A stretch of DNA of 64,000 nt. It comes from Ichthyophonus hoferi. Lineage: Eukaryota > Opisthokonta > Ichthyosporea > Ichthyophonida > Ichthyophonidae. Under the pieces are notes generated by a model that was given only the letters and a program-made list of their open reading frames with translations, ran no database searches and was not told where the DNA came from. The position numbers and the translations under genes were made by a program. How positions within the stretch are numbered: the stretch's first letter is position 1; every line of letters starts with the position of its first letter. The stretch spans positions 144,262 through 208,261 of the forward strand of contig NAOQ01000017.1 of assembly GCA_002751075.1 (NCBI GenBank), read 5' to 3'. Below, piece after piece: positions 25,787 to 39,900 of this stretch.

Positions 25787-26429
25787 TCAGCCCCTACAAG
25801 TGTTAAGATGAATATTTCTTGACATATTATATAAAAAATACTATTGTACATGTAGCATTGTACCTCTAAATATTCAATAGCGTTTACACTGATACTTCAA
25901 TCGGTAATTAAGAGTTAGACATTAATTAATGGCAATTATCTAACTACATGATGTCACTAATTGTATTTAATTAAGTTTAGATGTTTAGAGTAGTCTAACA
26001 CGTTACCGTGGTTTAAGAAGTGTTGGTCATCTGCATTTTAATCAAACATAGTGATTGATGATATATACGTAATATATGACATCATTCTTTACATAAGCAA
26101 TTGGACAAATGTTGCTGACAACGTGTTAGATAACAATTAAATTGAATACCTATTCATTAATATGTTTGGATTAAAGGCTTATCGCCTACTCAACTCTGAT
26201 ATTGACCTGAACCAATACATAATAACTAGTAATCACAGACTTGGTTTGGATCCTAGTTTCATAGTTTGCACAATAAAGTATATGTTGCAAGACCGTTAAC
26301 TCCAAATGCACACGTAGTTCAGCCAAAGTTCTGGTAACACGTGTACCATGTAAGGATTGTTCCAATATTAGTTGATTGATTAATATTCTTATAAAATTTA
26401 GTGGCCACAAAATTTTCCATTTCTTAACC
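25787..26429. other. 3' flank of the copia fossil
   Basis: AT-rich sequence between the pol remains and the next LTR-like block. It probably includes 3' untranslated or LTR sequence of the fossil. No gene seen. Confidence 0.35.
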
Positions 26430-27100
26430 AAGAAAATTGATTTATCAATAAGGGTCTTTACGACTGTTTACGTTAATGAACACAGCTATGATTGACACTT
26501 TTAATAAACAAAGGTCGAAAAAGAATAAAAGGAAAAAAAAACAACCAACAAATGCCCCGGCACCCCCGGGCATATGTGGTGACCTTGCATGTCTGTATAC
26601 GTGTATAATACTGATACGGACAAAATACGACTATGTTTGTGACACATAAAACTTTGCATTCACTTATTATTTGTTAAACAATATCATAATATATATATAT
26701 ATATATATATATATAGTCCTATTATGCAACATTCAACTGGTGATCGAAGCCTGTGGACAAGTCCCTGGAACTACTGCAGATTGCTAGTATTGTACTTTAT
26801 TTTTTTTCCGCTATAAGAGGTAGTCATGACAGTAACCGGAAGAGATATATCTACTCCTACAGCACCAAGAATAAAGCGTAAGACTGTCATTGCGTCCGCA
26901 ACCAAATTGGGATCTATAGACAATAAAAAACAATGGGTACAACTCTCTTCCGATACCAGTGAAGAGGAGATGTCAAAAAACTTTCTGAAGGACTTTGACA
27001 TCAGCCCAAGTGAATCAATAAACGGACTATGTCCGTATAGTGAAACCAAATCTACGACTAGCAGCTCAGCTTCCGACAAATAATAGCAGTAACAGTTTCA
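26430..27100 (+). mobile_element. Copia relic: LTR, primer-binding site and gag start
   Basis: An LTR-like block (about 26430-26740) shares 'atgtttgtgacaca.aaactttgcattca' and 'atttgttaaacaa' with 53500-53540 and ends in a TA microsatellite. A site starting ACTGGTGATCGAAGCCTGTGG follows (about 26740), parallel to ATTGGTGACCCCGAAGCCTG at 53571; this differs from the TGGTAGCAGAG site of the other copia family. A short gag start follows (26826-27083) that matches 20560-20700 at the protein level. The element is only a 5' end and is broken. Age: old. Confidence 0.65.
26691..26715. repeat. (AT)n microsatellite
   Basis: Twelve to thirteen consecutive AT units inside the LTR-like block. Confidence 0.9.
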
Positions 27101-27189
27101 CTTCCAAGTGTGTGTTATATTGTATCCTGTTTACATAAATGTCTCTTTATGTAAGGACATCCCCGCATAAAATGCTGCAATGGGACCTG

Positions 27190-27650
27190 TTGAAAGACTA
27201 TTCTAATGTGCCTCAGTGATCTTCAGTGAATTGGATTGGCCAATAAGGATCTTTACGGTAGGTCTCATGAGCACAGCTATTGACTGACATGATTGACATC
27301 CACGCTAAACGGATGTTGCGGAAAGGATAAAAGAAACGGATACAACTAATAATAAAAAAGGATGATGAAGTTTAAACTATTATAAAACAAAGCTTTGCAT
27401 TTCTTATATATATACTTTATCTTAATGAATAGGAGGGGAGATATTTGGCCTGTATTCTATAATCATAGTATTTTTATTGTCATGTTTTAGTTCTCTACTG
27501 GCACTTGAAAATAAGCGCGAGTGTTCTGAGGAACTTTCTCCTACTAGTAATACTGGGAATAGCTTAGTCACTTTTTAGTGCAACTATATTTGTTACATAC
27601 ACACAAATCTAGCAACCCTCATTAATCGCACACACTGTGCTAGTGTAAAT
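27190..27650 (+). mobile_element. LTR-like repeat upstream of UTP10
   Basis: Diverged copy of the repeat at about 930-1400: same block order over about 450 bp, including a 'tataatcat.gtat.tttattg' block, 'cacttga.aataagcgc.agt' and a 'cacactgtgc' end. It is best read as an LTR of the second copia family. It stops about 250 bp before the UTP10 start codon, so it lies in or near that promoter. Confidence 0.6.
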
Positions 27651-27900
27651 AATACAAGCACGTCCATTATATGCTTCCCGAATCGCCAAACCTTGACCCG
27701 AAGTAACTATTAACCTAATAGCTAAATCAAATCAATATTGACCCGTTAAACTATCAATTTATTTATCCCATTTGCGTAAAAGTTAACCTTAGAAATAATG
27801 TACACGTGCAGCAGTGAGTATTTTAGCTAGCACTTGATCATACGCTATTATAGGGGTTGTGTATACACGCTCATACCACCCAAATAGCCGAATACAGAAG
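27651..27900 (+). promoter_or_regulatory. UTP10 promoter region
   Basis: This 250-bp stretch separates the LTR relic from the UTP10 start. It contains a direct repeat of TTGACCCG (27693-27700 and 27738-27745) and a CACGTG E-box at 27803-27808, about 93 bp before the ATG. E-boxes occur in promoters of ribosome-biogenesis genes in several eukaryotes. The motifs are seen; their use is inferred. Confidence 0.35.
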
Positions 27901-30900
27901 ATGTCTTTGGCAGCACAGCTGAAGAAGCTCACGGCAAAGCCGCAATTTAGAGGAGGGAGGGAAAGACCCTCTCTCCTCTTTGACTCTAGACAGGCTGCTG
28001 AAATTGATCTTGATACTATTTATGAGCTTGCTATGAATGGTTTGGCTGAGCTTAGACTTCATAAGTATGTTGGTATCTGCGGATGTTTCTTATGTGTGTA
28101 TATGTGTATATGGGTTTAATTTGTAGATATATACGTACACACGCATCAAATCATATCGTGCACTTGCATTATGTATTGGTCCATATATATGTATATATAA
28201 TTGTATGAATAAACTGCATCATTTTAAGGTGCCGCAAAGGAAATATAATGCTAATATAACGCATTCACCCGCCACATAATTTTTTTCACACAATAGTAAA
28301 GTAATATAGCTAGACCTCACTATATATTTTATGAGGATTAAACTATTATGTTTCTTTCAATCTGTGCATAGGAACTAATTTTCCTGTGTGGTCTTATCCA
28401 CAGTGAACTCTTTGAGGCCTACAGTGAAACCATCTTCTCCCAAAGGCATAAGAGCACAGAGCGCTTACAGCTTACACGGGAGGAAAACACGGAGCTGGAT
28501 GTGCAGCTGACAGAGTACATGTATCAGTTGGCACCATACTTCCTACTGAAAGCCGCTCAGAAAACACTGGAATACCTTGTGAGGAGGTTCCGCATTGAGG
28601 TGAGTGGGAGTACTGGTATTGCTATGTTCAGTATTTCTAGGGGACCTGGCCTTCTAAGCTCACTATTTTAGAGACGCCATATATTTCTCCTTATTATTTA
28701 CACCATATCAATCATTAATAAATATATTTGCGAGGCTCCATCACTCAAATTGATAAACTTTGACGTTTTTTTGGGAATTTTATACCTGGCTATACAAGGA
28801 AGAGAGAAAGAAGGAAGGAAATAAAGGAGAGAACGCAAGAAACCCTAGATGACTATACGTATACTATATACTATACTCTATATTACTAATACATGCTATA
28901 TATTGCATGCAGGAGTTCAACGTACACGGGTTGATGGAGATGGGATTTCTTTATCATGAAACTACTGCATTTGTGCGCCTGGTCAAAATTCTTGATCTCA
29001 CACAGCCAGCTAATAAGGAGTGGGATTGGCTAGCATCCGTCCAGAAGTCAGGTATATATATATGTAGGGGCTAAGGATTATGTAGTGTAGGTGTGTATTT
29101 ATGCTTAGATATGAGTATAGATGCGAAAATGTATTTCTTGTGTGGCTGGATGAGTTGTAATAGGGATACTTGTGAATGTGTGTATGTTTGGACAGAAGTG
29201 TATTAAGAGTATAGATGCACGGGTCCAGACAAAGATATGAAATTACATGGAAGCTATGGGATCTAACGACTAATGTATGTGTGTTTTCCTTCTGGAGGCA
29301 TAGATAAAGCTAGCACAAAAAGAAAAAAACAGTTTTAAAGTGTCGCCCAATAAGACATGTATGAATCCAAAAACTTACTGACCCCTATTCCTCACATTTC
29401 CTTTATACCATCTCTTTATCACCCAAATACATGCATACTCACATCTTCTCTCTTCTTCTAGGTCTCCCTCTTAACAGAGCAGCTGTAGTACAGAGATGCC
29501 TTGGTGACCATTGGCTATTGGACTTTGTAGGCCGTATGGCCAGCACCTCGTCTGGTCAACCCTCTAGACACGGCCCTGCCGTGACCTTCTGGGCCTCTAT
29601 TGTACGTTCTATATATATAGCTCTATGCAACCACAACATCTAGATAACTAATCAACATCATATTGTTTATCTTTCTCCACCTAACTAAATTTTACATGTC
29701 TGCTGCTCTGTCGCATGCAATTATATCATTTCTTTATCCAGATCATATCTACTCACCAAGATTTCTTGCACAAAACTATATCAGCTAATCTCAATGCTTC
29801 ATGCTACAGCTTTTACCTATCTAATTGTTTCTATTTCTGATCTAGGTAACAGGTGTACTTGAAGCCAGCAACGGTGTTTCAGAAGCCCTTATATCTCGTA
29901 TTCTACCTTACATTCTTGAGGGATTGAAGTCTAGTATGTTGCCATACCTGCTGTACCTCTTACACACTCCTTATCCCTTACTGTCTCATATAACCTCTGA
30001 CACTTTACTTGTTTTATATTTTATTCTGTGTTTTCCTTACTGTATCAAGCCCTTTTAACACCATTAGTATCATCGGTTAAATCATCTTATAATGATTAGT
30101 GTTGATATATGTGATTTGGATAGTAGACACGATCCCTATCCGCTTATTAATTTTTTTCATTTTATTTACTTGCAGTACATGCCCCCCATAAACAAGATTA
30201 TCTGGTACCGTTGTTATACTTCCAAAACTAATTTGGCCATAAAGTGTTAAAATGGTTGATTTAAGCAATATACAATTAAATGCTAAAGATAATTACGACT
30301 GTAGTAGGCGAGACGATAAAGCTGACTTATGGGAAGTGGTTGTGGTTTTTAACGTGATGGTGGTGGGGTTGTAGGTGAACAGGAGTACAACACAGCCGCT
30401 TACATGGTGCTATCCACTGCTGCCCTACGCAGTACCTTTGCTACCGACCTGTTGTCTAACTTGGTCGAGTTGGTCGCTACTGTAAGGTTCCTTCTCTCCT
30501 ATTATCAATATTCCTTTGCATATATGTCCCTCTGTCCATTAAACAAAATTCACAACTAAGCACTCTCTTGCTCTTATACATGTGCATAATAGGTTTATAA
30601 TGTAAGAGGCATACCGGTGCCTCACTTACACCATCTGCTCCTATACAGCAAGCTTCTATGGACACACCCACACCTGCCCTAATGTGCTTGGCCTATCTTG
30701 CCCAGACCCAGCCATTGCTTTCTATTACCAAAAAAGCATTTGCGGCTATTATGGCCATGCAAGGTTTGTCATATGGATTATATGTGGTATAAGAGGGAGT
30801 AGATACATTGGTTGTATGTTGTATATATATCGTTATTGATGTGTAAACCTTGGTAAGTAGTGATGGTATAGGAGCTTTATTCTTCTATTAATCGTGGCCA

Positions 30901-33900
30901 TCAGCATCGACTAATAGAATCTAATTGGATTGACTTTTTAGGCTATCAGAAAGCTTAATAAATCAATTAGAATTTACTTGTTACAAGGTTACGAACAGAT
31001 ACATTTTATATGCACATTAATGATTATACATTTCACCTATGATTGGCCTGTTTGAGGTATGTGTAACTAATAATCAATAAAATTACAGACCTGGTAAACC
31101 ACATAGCAACCATTTCCCAAGCCTACGACATTAGCCGTCTTTTGCAGTTAATCGTTGATTATTTGAGTTCCAATCTGGATCAGCGTGACTGTATGACTTT
31201 GGCCCAATCCATAGTATCATCTGTACCCCTAACAGACACCCTATTTGATCAATTTTCGGCCGGAGTACTGGATGCATATGTGAAGGGAGGAGAAAATGTA
31301 GAGAAGAACGAGTACCTCACTTTATTGTCATTGTTGGCCACTAAGTATGTGTACTCATCTTTCTCCCCAACTCTATTTCTATCTATATTCCTCTTCCTCT
31401 TTTTCGTACTTTCTCTTGTTGCTAGCCCTATCTTCTGAGTAACAACGACACTCTAGTGTCAAGACATGCATGATATCTGATTTGTGCCATTACAGATATC
31501 CCACTGGAACTGATAAGGTCATAGGCAAGGCGTTAAGTGGAGAGTGGCACGAGGGTAAAAAATATAACGAATCACAGAGGAAGGTTATATTTGCCATGGC
31601 CTCCCAATGCTTTGCAGGTACCCGTCACCAACCAGTTGAGGTGTGTATAGAGAAAGAGGAAAGGGTTTGCTTTTGAATATGTGACGCGCATGCATTTGTA
31701 TATATTCCGGCCTATGTACTGTATGTATTGGTCTATGTTTTATGAACAAGTAAATATTGACCCTTAAAAGATGCATGTGCCGTGAAATAATAACCTTTAT
31801 TATTGCATTATGAGGCTGCTGACCGGGAGTCACACAGGAATCCAATACCAATCTGTATATGAGCTTAGTTCACCCCGAGCCCACTATTCGTGCTAGTGCA
31901 GGTAAGCTGCACTCTATGTTTCCTTTGGATCACGTACAATACATACCTATACTTAGTATTATTTCCATTATTATGTTATCTTCTTTTTAGTTGACCTACA
32001 CAGATAAGCCAGCCATGGATATATATAAGATGTTAGAGTAAGAGAATGGTATGACAGAAAAAGAACAACACGAATATACATGTTACATTTGTATGCTTAT
32101 GTAATTATAATGGAACGAATATGTCATACAATGGCGTCGGCTATATGCTTTATAGAATATAAGGTGCTGAAGAGTTTATCTATACAGTGAAGCAGTTGAT
32201 GGGCCTAGCCAACGGTGACGAGGCAACTGTGAGCTTTGCAACGGACAGCCTTATGACTAGCTTAATAGACGAAAATGCAACGGTTGTTAAGGCTGCACTC
32301 TCCGTGGTGCCTGCATTTATGGTGGGTACAGATCACTTTGTAATTATTATTAAATATATAAGCACCGCAATCACTTACTTTTATACAGATCTTTCTCTCC
32401 CATTGTACATGTATTTTGCAAGGTATGCATAAGTACAGCCACTGACTGAGAACAACCACGTTTGACTCATAGAAGGTAACACACATCTTGGTGTATTGGA
32501 ATGGACTTAAACACGATTGGCTGTCTCATCTCTCCTTACAGCCAATAAAATATATGTGCCAAGTTTACAACAACTATGAATTACTTTAAGAATAATGGTT
32601 TTATTATGCTATCTCGACCGATGTAATCTGACCCTGCCTATATTCGTATTCATACAGGTCTGCATGGACAAGAATGCTCTTTTTGACGCTTTAGTTGCTA
32701 ACCTTGGTCGTAAAGGTATGTGCTCGTGCCTATATACATGAAAAGGAAATGGTTCTGTGTTGGTTAGGGAATAAAGAGAGTGATATTATTAATGATTATT
32801 TTTTTTTAATTTGGAATATTACGGTTTATATATATGATTAGACACCGATACTAAGGTAATCATATCACAGCATCTTACCTTTGTGTTTATTTGCAATATT
32901 AACTATAAAATGCATGCCTAAGACCTCAGTGATAAGATACTTACAGCTAGTTCCTCTCAACCTTTCAAAGAATACTTACTCATATATACTTGGCTTCCTC
33001 TCGAACCCAGGTACTAGCCGTGCAGTAAAGCTGCTGTGCGGGGAGTTCCTCACTCTACATGCAGACATGGCCGAACAGGCAGCTCCTCACCTCTTGGCTC
33101 TTCTCATGCCCACTCCAGGGGCATCCAAAGTGGTAGTTGAAACTGTGGAAGCGATCAGCAAATGCTCTGTGCTCACAGCTATTCCTTGCCTTACATCTTT
33201 TAATAAGTCATTTGTGTACGTATTCTCTATTCTAATTAATAGGTTATACCTTTAAAATATCTGGATAGTTACTTGGGCTAGAGATTTGTCTATAGTGTTT
33301 TATTTAATTTAATGTAGTCTACCTTGTGGGTCATTGCATTACACGATATAGCAGAAGCCAAATGATTCCTTTTTTATATCTCATTGTTTAAATTGACGAT
33401 GGCTCTGTTGTAAATAGAGAATTATATACATCACGAAGCCAGCTTGTTGTTAAGGAAGACATATATCTATGTTAGTATAGATCTTAGCATCTAGCCGGGA
33501 AAAGCTGTATTTAGAGCTTCCTTGCAGTTAACCTTGATATGTTGGAGTTTCTAACCTGATGCATACTATATATTTACAGGATGGACGTAAAAACACTGGT
33601 AAGAGAGGCAGAGGGAGAGGAGGATGAGACTACGGATAAAAAGAAATCTGGCAAAGGAAATAAAGATAGCGAGAAAAACAAGAAGAAGAAAGCCAAAGAC
33701 GTTGTCGCTTTTAATGGAGACATCAAAAAGGAAGATACTCACGTGCCTCTCCTACTGCGTTTGGTTGAGGCAATAGGTCAATCTATCACAGCTACTAGTG
33801 ACATTAAGGCTGCTATGGATGTATTGATAGGTTGCCTAGACAGCTCGTGCACAGGAAATGCTCGTCAGGGATCAATGGGTGCCCGTCTGGTTGCCATGGT

Positions 33901-36900
33901 TCATCTGGTGGCTTTATGGGTAATCACACATACACAGGATATCAACGTCAAGGCTTCTCTGGCCGAGTGTCTCATTATCACTGCCACTACTGAGCTTAAA
34001 GAACTGGTTCCTGTTGCTACGAAATTGTAAGGGTTTGTTTTATTTTTCATTATTGTATTTTGTTGAAGAATGGGTGTCCATGTCGTGGGGTAGAAGTGGG
34101 AGTATTATTATGTTAAGGATTTTGTATGCGGATATTTCTATACACCATAATATTATTGGGCGAGTGTGGACACAATTGATAGTGTGGTGCTATTCTGTGA
34201 GCTGCGATATGATACGTTCATAGAAGGAGAAGTCTTGCTACATTGACCGAGTCAATACTAAGTAGGCACATACATATATGTGTCGCCGTCACCTAATAAC
34301 TTATATATATTTTATTATTCCAGAACTATGTCTGAGGGACAAGCCGGTGAGTTGGGTCAGGTGGCAACCTCATTGCTTGCCGAGACTAGCCAGTACTTGC
34401 TATCTGCACCTGCTAAGCAGGCTTCAGCCCTGGCTAGCCTATTGATTGCAACTGTCCAACAGACCCTGATTGTGATGGGTGGCAGCATTGGTAGCCTTAC
34501 AGTCGTGCCTGCCAATGTAGCTAGTGTGTTTGTTGCTGCTATCACTCTGGCGTAAGTTGCTTCTTTGGTCTCTTGGACATTGTGTTGTATTATGTTCGTT
34601 TCCATATTAGTCTTTCCTACCCTCTTCTTGACTTCTTTATCACCTAGGGTTTAGGAATATCCTTTGCTATACCATTCTTTTTTTTACCCATTATTAGATA
34701 GTTCTTTCTGTGTCCAGGTGTGAGATATTTTGGTCAATATATAGTGTATTGGTTGGTTGCCTCCTAATATTTGTTTTTAGGTCAATATCTGACCCGTCTT
34801 TCCCATTATTCTCATGATTTCTTTATTATGGTCGATAGCAACTTCTATAAATATTAAAACATTTTTCCTCTGTCTATAGGATGGGACCTCTTGCTAATAA
34901 GGCCAGTCAAGCTTCCATAATGGCTGTGATTTTTGAAAAGGTGCCAGCCAGAGAACAGCTGATGTTACTACTCCTTACATTGATGGGCAGTACTGGTGAC
35001 ATTGTAGCTACTGCCTCGGTGCAAGTAAATATCATTACGCTTTTTTTGCAATTTCTACTATCTCTTGTGTCTTTCATTTTCCATTTTCTGTATTATTCCT
35101 TGACCCTGTACACGTATTCTTTACCATATTTTCTTGGGCATTACTTTTCTCTTTTCTATATATATTCAGCTATGCTAATTTCCCTGTCTTTTTACCCTCA
35201 GCTGCAAACCCTTCAGATGTGCAAGGCCTATCTTACAGCTCTTCAAGCCACTCTTTCAACCGTCCCCAGTGCCCAAGCCTCTGTACTTAACGGCAGTCCA
35301 GCCCTTTTGGTACCCGGTCTATTACTATGCTTGCAATCGTCTGTTCCCGCTGTTAGAGAGCAGGCGGCGATGTGCGCTCAGGTGCTTGCCAAGTTAGGTG
35401 CCCCTGTGTTGGAGTATGTAGGCGTCACTCTTCCTAGCAAAGGAGCAGACACCCTTGTATTTGTCGACATCACTACGGTTGTCTCTACAGTCAAGGCAAC
35501 ACAGGTGAGTGTACAATATTTCTTTGTGTGTTGGGGTGTGTGCATGTAGCGTAGTGATGTACTGGGATGAATGAGAGTAGAGTATGTGTGTTAACTGCAG
35601 TGTATTAGATGATTGCTTATGTATAGCGGTAGTGCCCGGGTCATGTATGTATATGTAGGGTAAGGGTTTGATTACTAGCGTGTAAAAAATAACAGAGCTT
35701 TCTTTTTATTCTGATTGCTCGGCCGTATATATTTATTCATCTCTTATTGCCTTTACCCGTCTCTTTACACAGCTTGTCAAGCTGCTGACAGCTCTAGGGG
35801 AGAGGGAAGAGGAACTCAAGGGCGACGCTAACTTTATACTGACCTTCTTAGAGAAGCATATGAATAATTCACCTAGCCCTAAATATGCAGGTATATATAT
35901 GGTGTCAACCTAACTTCCTTTTCTCTGTGCATTTTTTTGGTGGTTTTCCTTTACTAAAAGCATGCAAGGCTGCTCCCGTTGCCCATCTTAACAAAATTCA
36001 TTCTATATATACGTAATCAGAAGTACAATGAACTGTGGATATAATAGAATTATCATTGAAGTAATTATACCAATATTCAAGCTCAATGTTCAGTTTGTTA
36101 ACTCTCAACTATTTGAGTTATTGCTTTCGTGCAAGATAAGGGTGTTAGTAGTTATTATTATTGGTTTTCTAATTTTGTATACACTATTGTAATATGGTAA
36201 AGGACAGGTTATATAGAAGAATCTTACTTAGCAATAGTATGTNNNNNNNNNNNNNNNNNNNNNNNNNNNNNNNNNNNNNNNNNNNNNNNNNNNNNNNNNN
36301 NNNNNNNNNNNNNNNNNNNNNNNNNNNNNNNNNNNNNNNNNNNNNNNNNNNNNNNNNNNNNNNNNNNNNNNNNNNNNNNNNNNNNNNNNNNNNNNNNNNN
36401 NNNNNNNNNNNNNNNNNNNNNNNNNNNNNNNNNNNNNNNNNNNNNNNNNNNNNNNNNNNNNNNNNNNNNNNNNNNNNNNNNNNNNNNNNNNNNNNNNNNN
36501 NNNNNNNNNNNNNNNNNNNNNNNNNNNNNNNNNNNNNNNNNNNNNNNNNNNNNNNNNNNNNNNNNNNNNNNNNNNNNNNNNNNNNNNNNNNNNNNNNNNN
36601 NNNNNNNNNNNNNNNNNNNNNNNNNNNNNNNNNNNNNNNNNNNNNNNNNNNNNNNNNNNNNNNNNNNNNNNNNNNNNNNNNNNNNNNNNNNNGAATGTTT
36701 TTATTATTATTCAAAATTAAATATTGTTGTTGTTACCTGCATTTGTATGTTATTGCCTAGAGCTAAACGATTTGATGTGAAGATGAAATAATGTATTGTC
36801 AAAAGATCAATCAAGAAAAAAGTAACAGAATTTACCGATTGGTTGATACAGTTTATTATTTATTCTCTCACCCCTTCCTCCCTCTAAAAAGGCCAAGTTT

Positions 36901-39900
36901 TTATTAAGCCACGATTACGTTAACCTTTCAGCTCGATTCATTGACACCGTCACTTTATCTCTTTCAGATGCCCTGGCGGTATTCCTATCTTCATATGCTC
37001 TAGCTCTTAATAATGGACAGAGACGCAACGAGCTGCTTACCATGGTAGGAGTGTATAAGGATACCACTTCCATTCTTCCTCTGGCCATGCCATTGCTCAA
37101 GTCCCTCCTTGCCGTCAGCAGACAGGTAGGGATGCGTTTGTGTGTCTTAATATATTTGACCGTTTTTTTAATAGTTTTTTATATATATTTCTGTTTATGT
37201 CTGTTACCTAGTTTTAAGTTGATCCTGCTATTTAGACTGATCATATCTTCCTTTCTTCGTTCCCTACTATACATATATAGTCCTTATATACTTATATGTA
37301 CACGTATGTACTAGCTTACTTTCTCTATCTTTTGCTCTGCAAACTATACACTAATCACGACAACAATAGCCTACAGCTACTGCAGCCATCAGACCCAAGC
37401 AGAGCAGTGTCGATATTCACACTATCGATCTGCTCTTAGGCCTTTACCGCCCTATCGCTACCATGGCTGTAGCTCAACCTGCAATCCTGGGCGCTCTCTT
37501 GGAGACAATCAGAGGGGGTAGGGGTCAGCTGACCGCCCTCAAGATGGTATGATTTTCATTTACTTGTATTATTATTGGTGCTAATGAAACTACAGATGGA
37601 TAAGAATATGTGCTCTGGGAGAGGAATTAAAGTTAGGCGATTGGATAGTAGTCAGATGTGTGTGATAGGAAGAAAGGAAACTTTGTATTTATGGGTGAGA
37701 GGGAGAGAGGGAGAGAGGGAGATAACTTCATGAGATCTCTGTGTCAAATTGCATATAACGGATGGTTAGGTTGAGAGATGTTCTCCATATTTATTGTACT
37801 AGCCTATAAAGATATTTTGATATGTTTTATTATTTTATTGTAAGCAAAATTGGTTTTCCCCAAATAGACCCTTCTCGTTCTACCATCTTTTTTTTTTGTA
37901 AATATACTACCTCCTCCTGTACAGAGGACTTTGTGTTTTCGCATACACTTGTTTATTAATAGCGTATTCCATGTATTTCAAATTTAAACTCTGATTATGT
38001 GTAGTCAGCTGACATGTCTCTACATTCCAACTCCTTCAGGTCACTGCATCACTGTTTTCAGAAGTTGGCAAGAAGGCACAGAAGGCTATTGTGGCCTCGC
38101 TGTTAGATGTTTTGGCCCAGCCCAGGAACAACGCACCGGTATGTAATGGGGGTGATAAGAGGGAAATGGCCTGCTAATGGGTATTGTCTTGGGTGTGAAG
38201 ATAAATAGAGAAGGATAAATAGATGCGGGGATTTTCATAGACCAAGATTTTGGATATAAACACTGATAAACACTGAGCTAATCTTCCCAATCTCCATTTG
38301 TTTAGAGTGTTGTCAATCTGACCAAGGGAGTTTTGAGGCAACTTCCTATGACTGCCAGCCACATCAGAGCTGAAATTGATCGCTCTGCGTTCGTAAACTG
38401 CAGTGTGGAAGCCCATGGGTATGTGTATATGCTTAGATATACTGTATGCATGTTTTTCTGTGTATGTCAATATTATATATTGGGGTGTGTGAAATAGATG
38501 AATGTGGATACAGATGTGTTTTTGTATATATCTAGTAGTGAGCATGGATATGGTAGAGGATCACATATTTAATAAGGGAGCAAAGGCCAATGATATAAGT
38601 ATTAATGACAGTAATGAATGCCATTTGAAGTGTACAATGCAATCAAACCCCTGTATATAAAGAGATACCGATACACACACCACCTATATGCATGGGCAAT
38701 TATATATAGCTACATGCATAAATATTCACGTACACAATGTTTTCGTTCCACCTATAATGTGTTTTTCTCGATATTTTTTTAGTTGCTTGTTGCCTCACCA
38801 CTGTGTCATTAACCTCTACTCTCCTATTACAGAAAGCCCGCAGGTAAGAAGAGGCAGCGTCGTGATAGTTTTAGTTCAGATGTTGAACAGATTGACCCTG
38901 AAGTCCTTGAGATCTACGTCACGTCCATGAGACACCTTACCGTGGTTTTGGAACTATTGCAGGTGGGTCATTGGTGTGGGATGGAGATGAGGTTGAAGGA
39001 ATGAGTATAGGTAAGGATTAGAGAAGGTCTGGCGTACGTTTCTCCTGATGGTGGGTATGACCTAGCAACAGTATTTATTATGAAAATGTTCAGTATATAT
39101 ATATATATATATGCATAGTCTAGGTATACATATACAGAGATTAGAAATGCTTCGGTAAGACTGGGTTAGTAAGGTCTCTATATTATATAAATATTGGAAT
39201 ATACATATGTATCTCCACTTATATACACACGCATACAGTATAAGAAGAATATTGTCGAAGAGCAGAAGTTGGTTGAACCCCTCTTTGATAGCTTGAGAGC
39301 CTGTGTGGACTTGTCTACCACTGAGGACCAATCATCTCTGGAGTACGTCAAGCAACTGATCCTATTGGGTGAGTGTCACACATGATGAGCTAGTATTATG
39401 TACAGTGGCTAGATGAATTGATATAATGATAGTATTGTGTGTTAAATAGGCGAATTAAACTAGTAGAGATTGCACTTGCTGGGAGGATAGTGAATATATA
39501 CTAGCAGCAGTTGAGCACATGCAGGCGACTGTTTATGACAAATGGAAGGGATTGGTACCCTATGTTTTGTACACTTTTGTATTACTTTTTTTTAGAGGCG
39601 AATAACCATCATAAGATCAAGCATCAGTGGGGTCGGGAATACAAAATTTGGTCATTGATGTGTTGATGTTTTTATTAGTCAAGTTAAAGCTACAACAACA
39701 TATATAATTAGTGTACTCGTAAATCCCCTGCTGTGAAATTCACAAGTGCTACAATCACCTATAATTACACACAATCATACAATCACTGATCTAACAGGGT
39801 GGGTGGGCTTGCCAACCTACAGCTGTGGCTGAAATTGTGGGTCGTGTGCCCCGGGTACCCAAGGGTGGAATGCAAGGTGGTCTGGAATCTGCGCTCAACA

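Noticed and set aside
36184-36760. Open frames on both strands across the 36 kb gap
   Set aside because: They exist only because N does not encode stops.
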